DNA of 64,000 nt from Salarias fasciatus (GCF_902148845.1 NC_043745.1:17859161-17923160); one strand, 5' to 3'. Shown: positions 43,028 through 55,389, counted from the stretch's first letter. The notes: generated by a model not told the origin, from the sequence alone. Numbers and translations are program-made.

Positions 43028-46000
43028 ACAAACACACACACGCACACACACACACACACACATACAGAAAGAGAGAGAGCAGTCACAGCGTTTCCTGTTC
43101 ATTCATGCTGGACACAATGCCTCAGACAGGAAAGTTTTTCTTTCCTTCTTTCTTGTCTGAGTGTCATCCAGAAACATTTTCCCCCTTCTTTTAAGTTCTT
43201 CCTGTATTTGATAGTAGTTCGTGTGACTCCATAAAGGAAATAGGAGGAGACAGAGATGGAGTTGTATGACATGCAGTGAGGTTTCCTGGCTGAATTTGAA
43301 ATGGGATGCTGCTGTTGGACAGTATGTCCCTGTGCCCATTTGGCTTCGCGATGCCTCCAATCACTTGTGAAGCTACCAACTTAAAACTGTTTGCTTTAGT
43401 AAAACGGATCCATACCTACATCTGCATGGATTGAGTAAAAGACACAAATAGTGGCTACAAGTAGATAGAAGTTGTCAAATGAATACAAGTCTCTCGATTT
43501 GTAAGGACTATGTCTGTAACACGCATGGCGGCCGGGGATAATACCTCTGGATTGACAGACCCGGGTGGGGGTTCCCCTTGTAACGGAAGGTGTGCTCCAA
43601 CTACTGGGGGATCACACTCCTCAGCCTCCCTGGGAAAGTCTATTCCAGGGTACTGGAGGGGAGGATTCTACCAGTAGTTTAACCTCAGATCCAGGAGGAG
43701 CAATGTGGTTTTCATCCTGGTCATAGAACACTGGACCAGCTCTATACTCGCCATCGTGTGTGTGATGATTTGTGGGAGTTCATAGAACTAGTCCTCGTGC
43801 GTTTTGTGGATTTAACCGCGTCCGTCCTGATATCTTGTCGGGGATGCTTCAGGAATACGGAGTCCGAAGCAGGAGTCTGGTCCGCATTGCCGGCAGAAAC
43901 TCGGACGTGTTCCCGGTGCGTGTTGGACTCCAGCAGGGCTGCCCTTTGTCACCAGTTGTGTTCGTAATTTTTATGGACAGAATTTCTAGGTGCAGCCAGG
44001 GGTTAGAGGGAGTCTGGTTCAGGGACCGCAGGATTTCATCTCTGCTTTTTGCAGATGATGTTGTCCTGTTGGCTCCATCGAACCGGGACCTACATCATGT
44101 ACTGGGGCGGTTTGCAGCCGAGTGTCAAGCAACGAGGGTGAAGGCGAGCACCTCCAAATCCGAGGCCATGGTCCTCGACCGGAAGAAGGTGGTCTGTCCT
44201 CTCCGGGTTGGCAGAGAGACCCTGCACCAAGCGGATTAGTTTACGTATCTCAGGGTCTTGTTCACGACTGGGGGAAGGATTGAGCGTGAGACTGACAGGA
44301 TGGATGGATGGATGAATGCATGTAATATTTCCTCATGTATTCACTTTTTTCTGGTCAGAAATGTCCAGCAATGACAGAGTGTCCCAGCCTCCAATATCAG
44401 CAGCAGGTTTCATATTCGATAGCAATGCAGTTCAGGATTCACATAGACCAAAGCCAGCTGATGTGGCTTTCCAGGACAGGAATTCAGCACACAGGAAGTG
44501 ATGTGATGTGATTCAGTTTTTTTGTGCTGCAGCTGATGTTTGTCAGAGAAAGATGGTAAACGATATGTACAAAGCGGATGCACTGTAATTGCTTTTAAGA
44601 TTTAAAGCAATGACTGCTTGCTGAGAGAAATACAAGTTTAGCACACACAATATCCACGCCTTTGAGTTGAAGTGTGACAAACCACACTTAAAACACTTCA
44701 GACTCTTATTCTGTAACTGTATGTGCACAGTAATGTGTGAGGGAGCAGCTGCTATATGGAGAACACAAAAGTCTTGTTCATGGGCAAAAACTATGATAGA
44801 AAGACAAATAAAACTTGATACTGCATGGATTATCACTCCATGATTATGAATGTAACATGTAATCAACATACTGTAATGAAAGGACCAATAAACACTTTTA
44901 TCACTATGGTTGCCAGTCCTCAGATGTGATGACAAAATGAAAGGGAGTATCACAGGCACAGGAAGGACAGAGATCAAGGGAAAGCCTGGGAGGAGGGACC
45001 AGACAAAACTTCATAGTTTGTCTATAAATAAACAGATCACCCACGAGTGTGAGATTAAGCAATTTGCTTCCTTGTTTACCCTCCAGAAGAGGAAATCAGG
45101 TCTCAGACATTATCTCTCCTGCTCCTCTGGAGGGACTACATCTGAATTTGTTCAGTTGTTTCCCTTCATAATGTCCTAACGTCATGTCATTCCTTCTTTT
45201 TTGTCTCTCCACCGCTGACATCCGGTTTTAACAGGATATACAGGGAAGAAGAACTGTCGTAGATTACCACTCGTTTCACTTTTGACACCAGCAGTTTATC
45301 CACATGCCTTTCAAAGCTTCATTAAAGTTTGGCGAACCAGGGAAAGTTGTCTGTTTATAACACTCACGGTGGGCACTCTCTCTCTCTCTCTGTCTTGATC
45401 TCCTCTGACCTTTTCAGGATGAGTTTGACAAGCTGCGTCCTCTGTGTTACACCAGTGCAGACGTGTTCCTGCTGTGCTTCAGTGTCGTCAGTCCCTCCTC
45501 CTTTCAGAATGTTCCTGAAAAGTGGGTGCCAGAGATTCGCAAGCATGCTGCTGTTGCACCGCTGGTCCTTGTCGGGACACAGTGTGACCTCCGGGAGGAT
45601 GTAAAGGTATTATTCACACATAATGGACATAGATAAATCACTGAAGTTCTAATCCCAATGCTTGTTTCCAATTTCACTTAATCCCTAATACAGTTTTAGA
45701 AAATCACTTAAACAACAGACATACAGTAACTTCAGTTGTTTCAGAGGTGAATTTAGTTAACAAAATCTGCCTCTTAATGAAAATATTAGTATTTCTTTTG
45801 AGTTTTAATTTACCTCCATCAGGCAGCGTAAAGTACATATAATAATGTTGGATCACCACAACTATTATATAGCAAGTATTTATTATGATTTGTTTGGCCA
45901 GTTTTTAACCATGTCAATAAAAGGAGTAATAAAAACACATTAATGCATTAAATACCCATGTGTGAGAGCTCCATAAACTGCAGTGCCTGAAGTCTCTTTA

Positions 46001-46465
46001 AAATTTAATCTGCTTTATCTTTAGATCCATGCTTTGTGGAGTTTGCACTTTCTACCTGGGCAACATGATATATTTAAATTTTACCGAAATTACATTTGTG
46101 ATGTTGATGTTCGCATTACGTGTACTTTCCACTCCTAAGTGATTTAAGAACATATATCTAATGGTGCTGTGTCTTCTCAGGTTCTCATTGACCTGGCGAA
46201 ATACCGTGAGCGGCCTGTGGACCCGGCGGACGCTCGGGACTGTGCGATGGAGATCGGGGCGGTGGCCTACATGGAGTGCTCCTCCCTGACTCAAAAAAAT
46301 CTCAAGGAAGTCTTTGACACAGCCATACTGGCCAGCCTACAGAACCACAGCTCCCATAAGCACCTGAGGGGGAAGCAAAGACGTCGCAAAAAACAGAGGC
46401 AGACCCCGGACAAGATGAAAAGTCTGTCAAAGTCGTGGTGGAAAAGGTACTGCTGTGTGGCCTAG
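42209..46465 (+). CDS. rhou: Rho-related GTPase RhoU (Wrch-1)
   Basis: Four coding exons join in frame: 42209-42515, 42906-42964, 45418-45606 and 46181-46465, giving 279 residues (human 258). If the inner ATG at 42233 (MPPLGD, closer to the human start MPPQQGD) is used, the product is 271 residues. The N-terminal extension is Pro/Arg-rich with PPPVPPRR (26-33), the SH3-binding type of motif known in RhoU. Then come P-loop GDGAVGKT (71-78), [19 protein letters not shown] (switch I), [13 protein letters not shown] (switch II), [10 protein letters not shown] and ECSSLTQKN. The C-terminus [10 protein letters not shown] matches the RhoU palmitoylated tail (human ends CCFV). RhoU is a fast-cycling, CDC42-like GTPase in cell shape and Wnt responses (family knowledge). 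RhoV is excluded by [10 protein letters not shown] and the tail. The 59-bp second exon sits between two microsatellites. Confidence 0.95.
42566..42637. repeat. (TCTAA)n pentanucleotide repeat
   Basis: About 14 tandem copies of TCTAA in rhou intron 1, 50 bp after the exon 1 donor. Confidence 0.97.
42852..42900. repeat. (TG)n abutting rhou exon 2 acceptor
   Basis: About 24 TG units end five bases before rhou exon 2 (TG repeat, then TACAG, then exon). There is no normal pyrimidine tract. Confidence 0.98.
42980..43062. repeat. (CT)n and (CA)n after rhou exon 2
   Basis: A (CT)n tract starts 15 bp after the exon 2 donor and runs to about 43025, followed by a (CA)n tract at about 43032-43062. Confidence 0.95.
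43510..44320 (+). mobile_element. Truncated LINE (non-LTR retrotransposon), Rex3/RTE- or L2-like
   Basis: Inside rhou intron 2, same strand. Translated pieces include reverse-transcriptase motifs [19 protein letters not shown] and [17 protein letters not shown], then [20 protein letters not shown], and a 3' end of repeated 'gatg'. The 5' part is missing, and the segment between the reverse transcriptase and the 3' tail looks deleted. The reading frame is broken in several places (an in-frame TAG follows ALHQAD-like sequence at 44237). The exact clade was not settled. Confidence 0.8.
44321..45417 (+). other. Rest of rhou intron 2
   Basis: No gene or repeat recognised; ends with a short CT run and the acceptor at 45417. 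Confidence 0.6.
45607..46180 (+). other. rhou: rhou intron 3
   Basis: AT-rich intron of 574 bp with nothing else recognised. Confidence 0.85.
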
Positions 46466-48562
46466 AGTGGGTTTTAATCCGCCTGATGGGATTCAACACT
46501 CTGGTCCTCTCTCCGCCTCTCCTTGATTTGGATTCAGTGGTGTTTGGGGTGTGTCTGGACAGGACTTCGTTGTTCTCTTTCAGAGCCTGTCACAGGCTGG
46601 ACTGAAGACCATTTACAGCTGTAAGATATTAGTTTTTCCTCTTTTTCTGGATGAGATTGACGACTGAGCCTCCAGCATGAGCCGCTCTCTGCAGCAGAGG
46701 TTTCCTCCACGCCTCCTGGATTTCAACTGGTATCAAACAGTGCTTTTCTGGAGCAAGCAGGATGTGGAAATATTGTTTAGGATTATTGTTGTTCGGATTG
46801 GAACAGGAGCTTTTAAATCTATTCACTCTGGATTTATGGCGAAAACCTTCCCAAATTTGGATTTATGCAACTTTGTTATACAGTATGAATGGACCTGTAC
46901 TATCTGTAGAGATGAACTCTATTCTGAGTGACGGAACTCCATTCAGTATCCAGTCTTATTTGTCTCTCTCACTTGTTTGAATTACTCATAATTAGAAAGA
47001 TTTGGGGATTTAAATGGAGCAGTGCTCAGAACAAACATGGTCACTTTGGTTTTTCTGACATGATCACTTGATGTTGATGCAGCCTTTTTTGGTCTTGACC
47101 TGAACCGTTTGTGGAGTTAAGTTTGGCTTTTTTTTAAATGTGCTTTTTTTTGTGTTTGCCTTGGCTAAAGCTTTCAACTAGTTAATATTAATCATATCCT
47201 CAGCAAAAAACAAAGCATTCTGAGTGACAAAAACACATTTTTGTAACAGTGAAGGATTTTCTTAATTGGGGAAGACATGAACTGCATCCAGTGAATCACC
47301 ACTGGCTTCCATTGGGAGCTCTGGCAGTGTGTCATCTTCACCCATCAGGTGTGTGAAATGGAGTGCTCCCAGTGTGGTTTGGTTAAATACAAAGCTCTGC
47401 TGGTGGATCACAGTCTGGATTTCACTTGGCCTTAATGAGGAAGGAGAACATTCTGCAATTCATGATCTCTATTGCACAAACCACAGCTTCACTCAGCGTG
47501 CTCGCCTTGTGACTTTTTCATTGTCGTTTTTTTATCCAGGACACTTGTAACTTACATGTGCAGGCCAACAAAACTAATCTATATCAGTTTTTACTGCATG
47601 GTGTAATTTTTGTTGATAGTGAAATCACCTCGAGCAGTAGCACAGAATAGCTTTGAAACACTTCTTTGCGTGTTTTTTAAATCGACTCTGCTTGTTTGTA
47701 CAGGTTTACAAGCTTAACTTGAATTCATATCTTAGCTGTCAATGCAGTTCTGTTTACATGACTGTGAAACTCATGTTATGAAACATACTGTTCAGTTTTG
47801 TCTCAGCTGTTCTGAGTAAAGATTGATGTGTTATGTTTTACTATTCTACATTTGTCCCGTTTGGCCAAAATATAATTCTGTTTTATTCCAGTGGTAACAA
47901 TCGTCGGTTCGTTAGCGCAGCTTTATTTTGATGTGTGAACTGTTTTCCTATTTTTCTCCAGAAACCTCTCTCTGAAATCGATGCTGACGCACCCTCCTTT
48001 GTATATTGTAGTTACTAAACCAAAAGCAAGTCCAGTAATCTGTATTTTATTCCTCCTCAGTGCCTTGATGTCGGTGGTTGTTTTGCTATATTCACTGTCA
48101 CTGAGAGGACAGTGCTGCAGTTGACCTGGTTTCCATATGCTGTGGGTTCCTACTATGCTCTTAATAAGACCTGATATGTCATAATTATACATAATTATTA
48201 GACACACTACAGATATAATCCTATTAATATGAATTAACAAAAAGACCAGTGAAACTGTTATTTAACGGGCAAACTTGAGTTTATAAAACATAGTGAAAAT
48301 GTCAAGCTTCATACTTTTCCCCTCAGACACTCTCAATATCTCAGTGCTGTCGTTCTGTTTTGTATTTACGATCTACAAAACAACACAGTGAGGCATTTTC
48401 TGAACTTCCTAATGTGTGAAATGACAAATAGCCCAGAGCTGTGCTCTTTTTAGTGGGGAAAACCCAGCAACTCTGATCAACGTTTAAGTGACATTTCATA
48501 TGAAAAGCTACGTGTTGTATTTGTTTGGAGTTTTGCATTGAAATTGGTCAGCTGAAAATAAA
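46466..48562 (+). other. rhou: rhou 3'UTR to AATAAA at 48557
   Basis: Noncoding sequence up to AATAAA at 48557-48562. A second AATAAA at 50316-50321 could give a longer transcript. Small ORFs near 46677-46931 and 47329-47550 have no recognisable family. Confidence 0.5.
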
Positions 48563-48649
48563 CCTGAATCTTTAAATATATCATCAAGGGAGAAACGTGA
48601 TAATTATTTTCTCTGAGCGTCATATAAAACATTCATTGGTAGTTTGGTG

Positions 48650-48770
48650 GCTCCCGTGGTGGCGCACCAGGCGACCGTGAAACTTAGAGGACAGCAACAA
48701 GAAAGGCATCTGGTTAAAAACTAACCAGGTCTATGGAGCATGCTGTACTGACGTGCTTTGTTGACCTCTG
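48650..48770 (+). repeat. Possible SINE-like fragment
   Basis: A stretch containing 'ggtggcgcaccaggcgaccgt' pieces and 'aaggcatctggttaaaaac', which recalls SINE-derived sequence scattered in teleost genomes. Diverged and short, so tentative. Confidence 0.22.
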
Positions 48771-49317
48771 TGAACAGAAAGCAGTGGAACAAATGCTTAT
48801 AGTCTCAACTAAATCTCTTAATTTTAAGCGTTTCCATTAAATTCCACTCAGTAGATTTTTGCTAATGTGAGAGCTTCATGTAAACTTCACGTTGGCTGGA
48901 AACGCTCGGCCATGTTTAACACAGAGCCGAGGCTCATCTCGGTTTGAATGCTGGGTGTGTACTGGAGATGTTTGCTGGCGTTCTGCTGAAGATGTTACAG
49001 CTGAGACTGAATGGCTTCACTGTATTGACGCTTTACTCTCAATAGCAAATGCATTGTTTCTTGCAGGGGGAAAGAAGGAATAATAGGCTGCTTGTGTGTC
49101 GTCTTGGCTGAAGTCAGTGTAAAGTAGGCTAAAGGTCACACAGACTCTTATGACAGCCAGCAGTTCCTCTGTCACTTCTTTACTTACCGAGATGTACAGT
49201 TTATGGAGAGTGATAAGTTTGGCCTGGCAGCAGTGTCACTTGCAGCATGCAGGAGGCTATCCCTGCTGGCTTTCTGTTCAGCTCGCCTCTTGTCATGTCG
49301 CGTTTCGTAATCCGCTA

Positions 49318-49395
49318 AAGCAAGGGTGTCAAACTCATTTTCAGTTAGGGGCTGCGTATAGTTCCATCTGATCTCAGGTGAGCTGTGAAAACAAG
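49318..49395 (+). repeat. Relic of a common vertebrate interspersed repeat
   Basis: Holds 'gggtgtcaaactcatttt' followed by 'aggggctgcgtatagttcc' and 'tctgatctcaggtgagc', the layout of a widespread repeat end. Related to the inverse piece at 35225-35305. Confidence 0.35.
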
Positions 49396-50771
49396 AAACA
49401 GCGACATTGCTCAGCACCCCCCTCTGCTTACTGTACGCTTCACTGGACGCTGCATTAAGCCACAGCTGAACAGTAACAGCTAGTGTGCACGGTTACTTTG
49501 TTGTAGCTTCTTTGCTGGTGGTTGATCACAGCAGTAAAGCTCCGTATGGCAGATGTTTGACTCTGAATGTAGAACAGACGGGTTCCTGAAAGTGAATCAG
49601 TGTGTGTGTGAAGTCAGTCACAGATGAGACGGGATGCCTGTCGACAATACTGTGCTGAATTTTGCAGGAGGTAAAACAATGATGTTGTGTGTTTGGTGCA
49701 GGTGGGAAGTTTCCATGGTTAGTTGCGTTTTTTTATTTTTATTTTTATTTTTTAAATGATGTGTTTTATGAGATTTAAAAGATACCCTGTCACTGCTTGG
49801 CCCACTTTGATAATTGCACCAAAATTTGTTGACAGGACTCCGATAGTGCCAAAAATGGATTTAATAAAAAACAGCTGTGTTGCGAATCATCTGTATGAGG
49901 GACTCAAACCTGAGGCGTCAGTCGGCCTGTGTTTACTCACTGAATAGAAAGTGACTTATCCAAACATTAAACCGCTCTGAGTCAAGCTGCAAAATCAAAC
50001 CAGCCTCTGCGTTCTGTAGTCAAATCAGCTTCATGCACACTGACTCTTAACTGGGCTCTAAATTTCATGCTGGTCTCTACAGAAGGTTTTCCCACACAGT
50101 GCTGTGAGCAGAAAGTGAAGAGCACACCTGAGCTCACCCACATGGGACGCCACCCCTGTGTGAAACCTCTCTGTGTTTTCATTTCCCCTGCATGTAAAAA
50201 CAAAAGAAGAAGAAGAAAACCGTGTTGTTGTGATCTGCTCTCACTGAATTCTCTGCTGAAGTGAGGGTTTCAGTTGAAATGGGATGTTTTTGTACAGATG
50301 TTTTATACCCTGAGAAATAAAGACTATTTGGTATAATATATATGCAGTGTTTGTTTGATTTTGAAGCTTGGTGTTGGAACAGGAAATGTGCGTTGAAACC
50401 AACATGTAAAACACAATTCCCAGGACTGCAACCAAAAAACAAACCTGCTTTCATTTAAATGTGTTTGAAAGACTTGTCCCATATGTGTCCATGATGTGTC
50501 TGCATGTCCACAGCAGATTATTATATAGTATTGTCCATGAAATCAGCGACTTATTTTCTCTTCAGAGCAGCGTGTTGCTTCTGTTGGTTGCTCGGATTTT
50601 TCAAAGGCGAACAAGTTGCTTCATGTTGTTTTGGCTGGAGTTGTGTTCTTCTGGAACAACGATGCACCTTTGTGATTGCTGAGTGCAACCACCATGCTGC
50701 GCTCAGCTGATGAACATCAGGAGAGAGGGGGTGAGATGTGAGAACACAACACAACACACAAACACACACAC

Positions 50772-50830
50772 AGTGCCTAAAGAAAGTCATCCAACTTCAT
50801 ACTGAATCATTGTAAACAGACTCTCTGCTT
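50772..50830 (+). repeat. Possible DNA-transposon terminus relic
   Basis: The words 'cagtgcctaaagaaagtcat' resemble the terminal sequence of common teleost non-autonomous DNA transposons. Only one end is visible. Confidence 0.25.
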
Positions 50831-51468
50831 CCAGCCCTTCATGGTTATGCAAGAGCGTTATTTTGAAGGATGTCATGTGACATTTGGTTAGTGGTCTGTC
50901 TTTGCTCTTGGAAGCTGTGTGTGCATGTGTGTGTGTGCGTCTGTGTGTCTGTGTGTATGTGGTATGTTCTCAACCAGCCCTGACTGAGAAACAAAGTGTT
51001 TTACTCTACCTGACAACAATTAGAGGGATATCAGGGGACCGATGTGGAGCTGTGTGACCTTTTGGAGAAAAAACAGAAAGATTGATGTATCATCAAACAG
51101 TGTAAAGCTTTCTGTTCACTCTCAACTGGAATAAAAAAAAAATGTATATCTCTTTGAAGTCCTGGTAAATTGAGTTAGGTCTATTGATGAACCGTGGAAT
51201 AGAAAATTCAACACATGAAAGTCTTGTAATGACAAATCTACTGTCATGATTTTTCGAGTCTTAAAAATCTTTGGAGTGCCTGTTGACAGAGCTTTTCAAA
51301 TATAAAACACCTCCAAGTTTGTGGGATATATATTTATTTTCACTTGCTTGAAATGTCTTGTCTTTGCTTGTGAATCTAAACTGAACCTTTCAAAAATGTT
51401 TCATCGCTCCGCCGTAATAACAGCTCCTGTTGAAGATGTGTTTACTCATCTTGATATGTTTGTGAAAT

Positions 51469-51471
<3 letters not shown>

Positions 51472-51549
<78 letters not shown>

Positions 51550-51826
51550 CAGTCTTGTATTTCTATCCTTGTGGGGACCGTCCATTGACTCCCATTCATG
51601 TCTAGCCCCTAACCCTGACCCTTACCCTAACCCTAACCCACACCACAACAAAGCCTAACCCTAAAGAAATGTTTTTGCACTTTTACTTTTTTCAGTAACA
51701 ACAACATGGTCAAGAAAACACTGTTTCTCCTACTTAGGACCGGAAAAAGGTCCCCACAAGGCACGTCGTTCCACGTTTTGCTATCCTTGTGGGGACATTT
51801 GGCCCCAACAAGGATAGAAATACGAG

Positions 51827-51863
<37 letters not shown>

Positions 51864-51940
51864 ACACAAAGAGGCTATAAAGTTATAAAATGAGCTGGAA
51901 TGGAGCTTCCAAACCAAAGCTTTGAGTACTGGTTTCTTTC

Positions 51941-51980
<40 letters not shown>

Positions 51981-52257
51981 CTCGTATTTCTATCCTTGTT
52001 GGGGCCAAATCTCCCCACAAGGATAGCAAAACGTGGAACGACGTGCCTTGTGGGGACCTTTTTCCGGTCCTAAGTAGGAGAAACAGTGTTTTCTTGACCA
52101 TGTTGTTGTTACTGAAAAAAGTAAAAGTGCAAAAACATTTCTTTAGGGTTAGGCTTTGTTGTGGTGTGGGTTAGGGTTAGGGTAAGGGTCAGGGTTAGGG
52201 GCTAGACATGAATGGGAGTCAATGGACGGTCCCCACAAGGATAGAAATACAAGACTG

Positions 52258-52305
<48 letters not shown>

Positions 52306-52345
52306 TGTGTGTGCATGTGTGTGCGTGTGTGTGTGCGCGCATGTT
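51472..52345. repeat. Near-perfect inverted duplication flanked by CA/GT microsatellites
   Basis: Bases 51547-51828 are the reverse complement of 51979-52260 with one mismatch found (51796 against 52011) and no indel: paired positions always sum to 103807. Outside each arm is a microsatellite, (CA)n on the left and (GT)n on the right. Inside are shorter (CA)n and (GT)n tracts around a spacer of about 75 bp (51870-51942). Each arm holds a repeat unit with 'ctatccttgtggggac' near both ends and telomere-like CCCTAA words. Teleost genomes carry many copies of this unit type. Confidence 0.93.
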
Positions 52346-52479
52346 ACATAATATAAAGAGCAGGCAGAGTGAGGGTGACATCAGTGCTGACTCTAAATGA
52401 GCAGAGCTGAAATACAATCTCCACTTTCCTAACAAGTTATAAACCCAATCAATGTGTGCACAGACAGCTGCTGCTGCTG

Positions 52480-52534
<55 letters not shown>

Positions 52535-52548
52535 TGTGTGTGTGTGTG
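52480..52548. repeat. (GT)n microsatellite with (CTG)n lead
   Basis: Five CTG-like units at about 52467-52481 run into a (GT)n tract. Confidence 0.95.
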
Positions 52549-52599
52549 AAAGACAGATGGTGAGGCGGAGAGAGAAAAACACCGATAGAAAATGTATAA

Positions 52600-53640
52600 A
52601 ATCTGACAGAAAAACAGCAAAGAGGAAGTGAGAAAAAGAAAGTAATAAAAGCGAAGGAAGCTCCTTCTGCTGAATTTGTGAGACTGAATGTTTCTGTACA
52701 TATCGTGGAGTTTTAATTTGTCACAGTTAAAGTCACAGTTCTACATCTTATCGGTTTAGGGGTTACAGAAATCCATCTTATATTGACTTAAAATTGATAA
52801 TATGTCAAACTGAACTTACACTGAAATTGAATCTGAGGTGAGTTGTGAAGCTGTGACTGTTTTGGAAGCATACTGTAGTTCACATGAATCAACACATGTT
52901 CATAAGAAATACCAGCAGATCGACTCTTGTTTGAAGTCTTTACTGGAGAAGTGAAACTGCTGCCTGAACGGGCGTTATCTCTGTTCACTCAGCTTCCATC
53001 CTCACAAACACAGCCTGTTTGCTCCTTTTGCTTTCTTATCACTTTGTTTCTTTTTCTTCACTTCCCTGTCACGCACACACTCACCTCTCACTGTGGAAAC
53101 ATCCACAGGCCTGCTGTCTTTCGCTTTCCTGCTCACTGTGCTGACTGGAAGCTGAATCTTTCATCGGAACATTTCAAACTTCTTGTAAAGAACAACTCAG
53201 TAAATTCCCCGAAAGAGGCCTGACAGTAAATAACATCTTTAGAACATCTTCCCACAACATTTGTGATTTAATAGCGGCCCTAAATACATTGAAGTTTGTA
53301 TATGACAGATGTCTTGTCTCAGCTGCTTTCTTGCTTTTTATCTTCTTGTGTTCATTCTCATTTCTTCAATCTGTTTCTTTAATAAATAAATGTTATGTCA
53401 AGTTCAGCAGGAACAACAACTTCTCACTGCAGTGGAGCACTTTCAGTTGAAAATACTAAAGTTAAATAATGTTGTAAAGGTATTTCAAACAGGCTAAAAT
53501 GCCATGTGTGGACCACCATTCGCTTTCCAATTAACTGATGTAACTTTATCCAAAGTTGAAGTTCAAATCAGACAACATGTTGGCGCTAGACCACAACAAT
53601 ACAATGTGTATATTATTAAAACATCCCCATCGGGTCTTTT
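52600..53640. other. Gene-free stretch
   Basis: No gene, RNA gene or repeat family recognised here. Confidence 0.5.
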
Positions 53641-53649
53641 CTTCACTAC

Positions 53650-54815
53650 TGGCCAGTTTTGAGATTTCCCCACACATATAAAAAGCCACACCCTGGACCT
53701 AATCTGCTGCTCTGGCCTCAAACTGTACAGCGGGTCAGCTTCATATTACGGCTCATTTCCTCCTCTCGTTCAGTGTTACCATCCGTCTCTCCATCTCCAA
53801 GTCTCCCTGTGTTTTCCTGTTCTGCATTATTAAGGACATTGACATGGCCTCCCTTTCCTCCCACGCTGCCATCCTGACTCCGGACTGCTCTTCCACCCCT
53901 GACGATCTCGTTGCTCAATGTAATAATGGTGTTATAAATATTTTCCTGTCTCTGTTTTCTTTACCCTGTCTGCTCACTGGTCCACCTCTGACCTCCACGC
54001 ACTCAAATCCAACAACTGACAACTTGAAAGATTCAACAGGAAATCTGCTCTCGCTATTCCTAAAGACGTGTACGCTGCTCACCTTACTCTCTTCAAGGAT
54101 GATATTTCTCAATGTCAAGGCTACTCTGGTTTCATCTGCTCTAATGCAGGTAACATTCTTCTCCATATTCAACAGCATCATTCAGCCCCTGGCTCCAGCT
54201 GTACTCCACTGACACCTCTCTTCAAATCTACAACCATCACCGCCATCCTGGAAAAACCTGGCTGAGACCTGGATGATTTCAATAACGTTCGCCTCATCTC
54301 TCATCTTCCCTTCATCTCAAAGATCTTAGAAAAAAAAAACAGTTGAGTCTTCACTCCAGTCACGTGTCTCCTGTAACAGCCTCTCTGAACGGTTCCAGTC
54401 TGGGTTTCGTCCACGACACAGCACTGAAACAGCTCTCCTCAAGATGACCTCCTCATGGCAGCTGATACGCGTTTACTTTCCATCCTCATCTTTCTTGATC
54501 TGAATGCGGCCTTCCACACCATATCTCATCCCATCCTCCCCGTAGACTCTCCTTCATCGGCTTTATTCACATCCCCCTTCACTGGCTTCACCCCTGCCTC
54601 TCAGTTCATCCAACTCAAATCCTTCACCTCACAGCCCTCCTCTCCCCTGTCACCTCAGGTGTGCCCCAGGGCTCCGTCCTGGGGCCCCTCCTCTTCATCG
54701 TCTATCTTCTTCCACTTGGCATTATTTTCTGTAAATCTGGAGTCTACTTTCACTGCTTCGCTGATGACACCCAGCTCGACCTCTCCACGAAACCCAACTC
54801 CAGCTGGAGAAACAG
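53650..54815 (+). mobile_element. Degenerate LINE fragment, L2-like
   Basis: Translations in changing frames give CSSTPDDLVAQCNN, ITAILEKPG, 'isnhLPFISKILEK'-like words, RFQSGFRPRHSTETALLK-like words, [37 protein letters not shown] and [15 protein letters not shown]. These are, in order, the linker and reverse-transcriptase blocks of fish L2-type LINEs. The 5' end with the endonuclease and the 3' end are missing and several frameshifts are present. Confidence 0.75.
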
Positions 54816-55389
54816 TGTGACACATGCAATTTACACCCACACAGCTTTATTCCTGTATCAGATACAAACGTGTGTCTCATGTATGACTAAAAACAGCTGA
54901 CCACTCTGTTTATATCACTGCAGATAACACTGCACAATGTGTTTAAGGTCAGTACAAATATTTAATAGCACAACTGCAGCGTTTCACACAACTTTTAAAG
55001 CAACGAGCCAAACAGCGAGTATAGACACAGCTCAAATTCCAAATATAACTTAAAGATGCATAAAACATCAATAAAAAGAGGATAAAACCCATTTGAAAAA
55101 GTCATTTTTGTCACAATTGACACAAGCAAGATGAGTTTTACAAGTTCTTTCCAAGTGTCATTTTGAAAATCATGTCAGCAGAATTGAAGAACACTTTCAA
55201 ATGTATTCAAGTTTTTAAGGCCAAGAGAAGTCACAGATGTTATAAAGAGTAGCTCAGGCTGAAGGAGAGCAGAGTTACAGGAGTTCGGTAGCCTTCATGT
55301 AGCATCGGGAATGATAAATGCTATAATTTGTGCTGCCAAAGTCAGTCAAGATCAATCATGAATTTGTGTGGAGCAAAACAAAATTTAGT

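Noticed and set aside
43772-44239. 155-codon ORF as a host gene
   Set aside because: It carries reverse-transcriptase motifs and is part of a truncated LINE in rhou intron 2.
51605-51665. True interstitial telomere array
   Set aside because: Only a few CCCTAA words, broken by other bases, inside a dispersed repeat unit.
51472-52345. CRISPR array or integron-like repeat
   Set aside because: The repeats are one inverted pair plus microsatellites in an animal genome; no spaced direct repeats.
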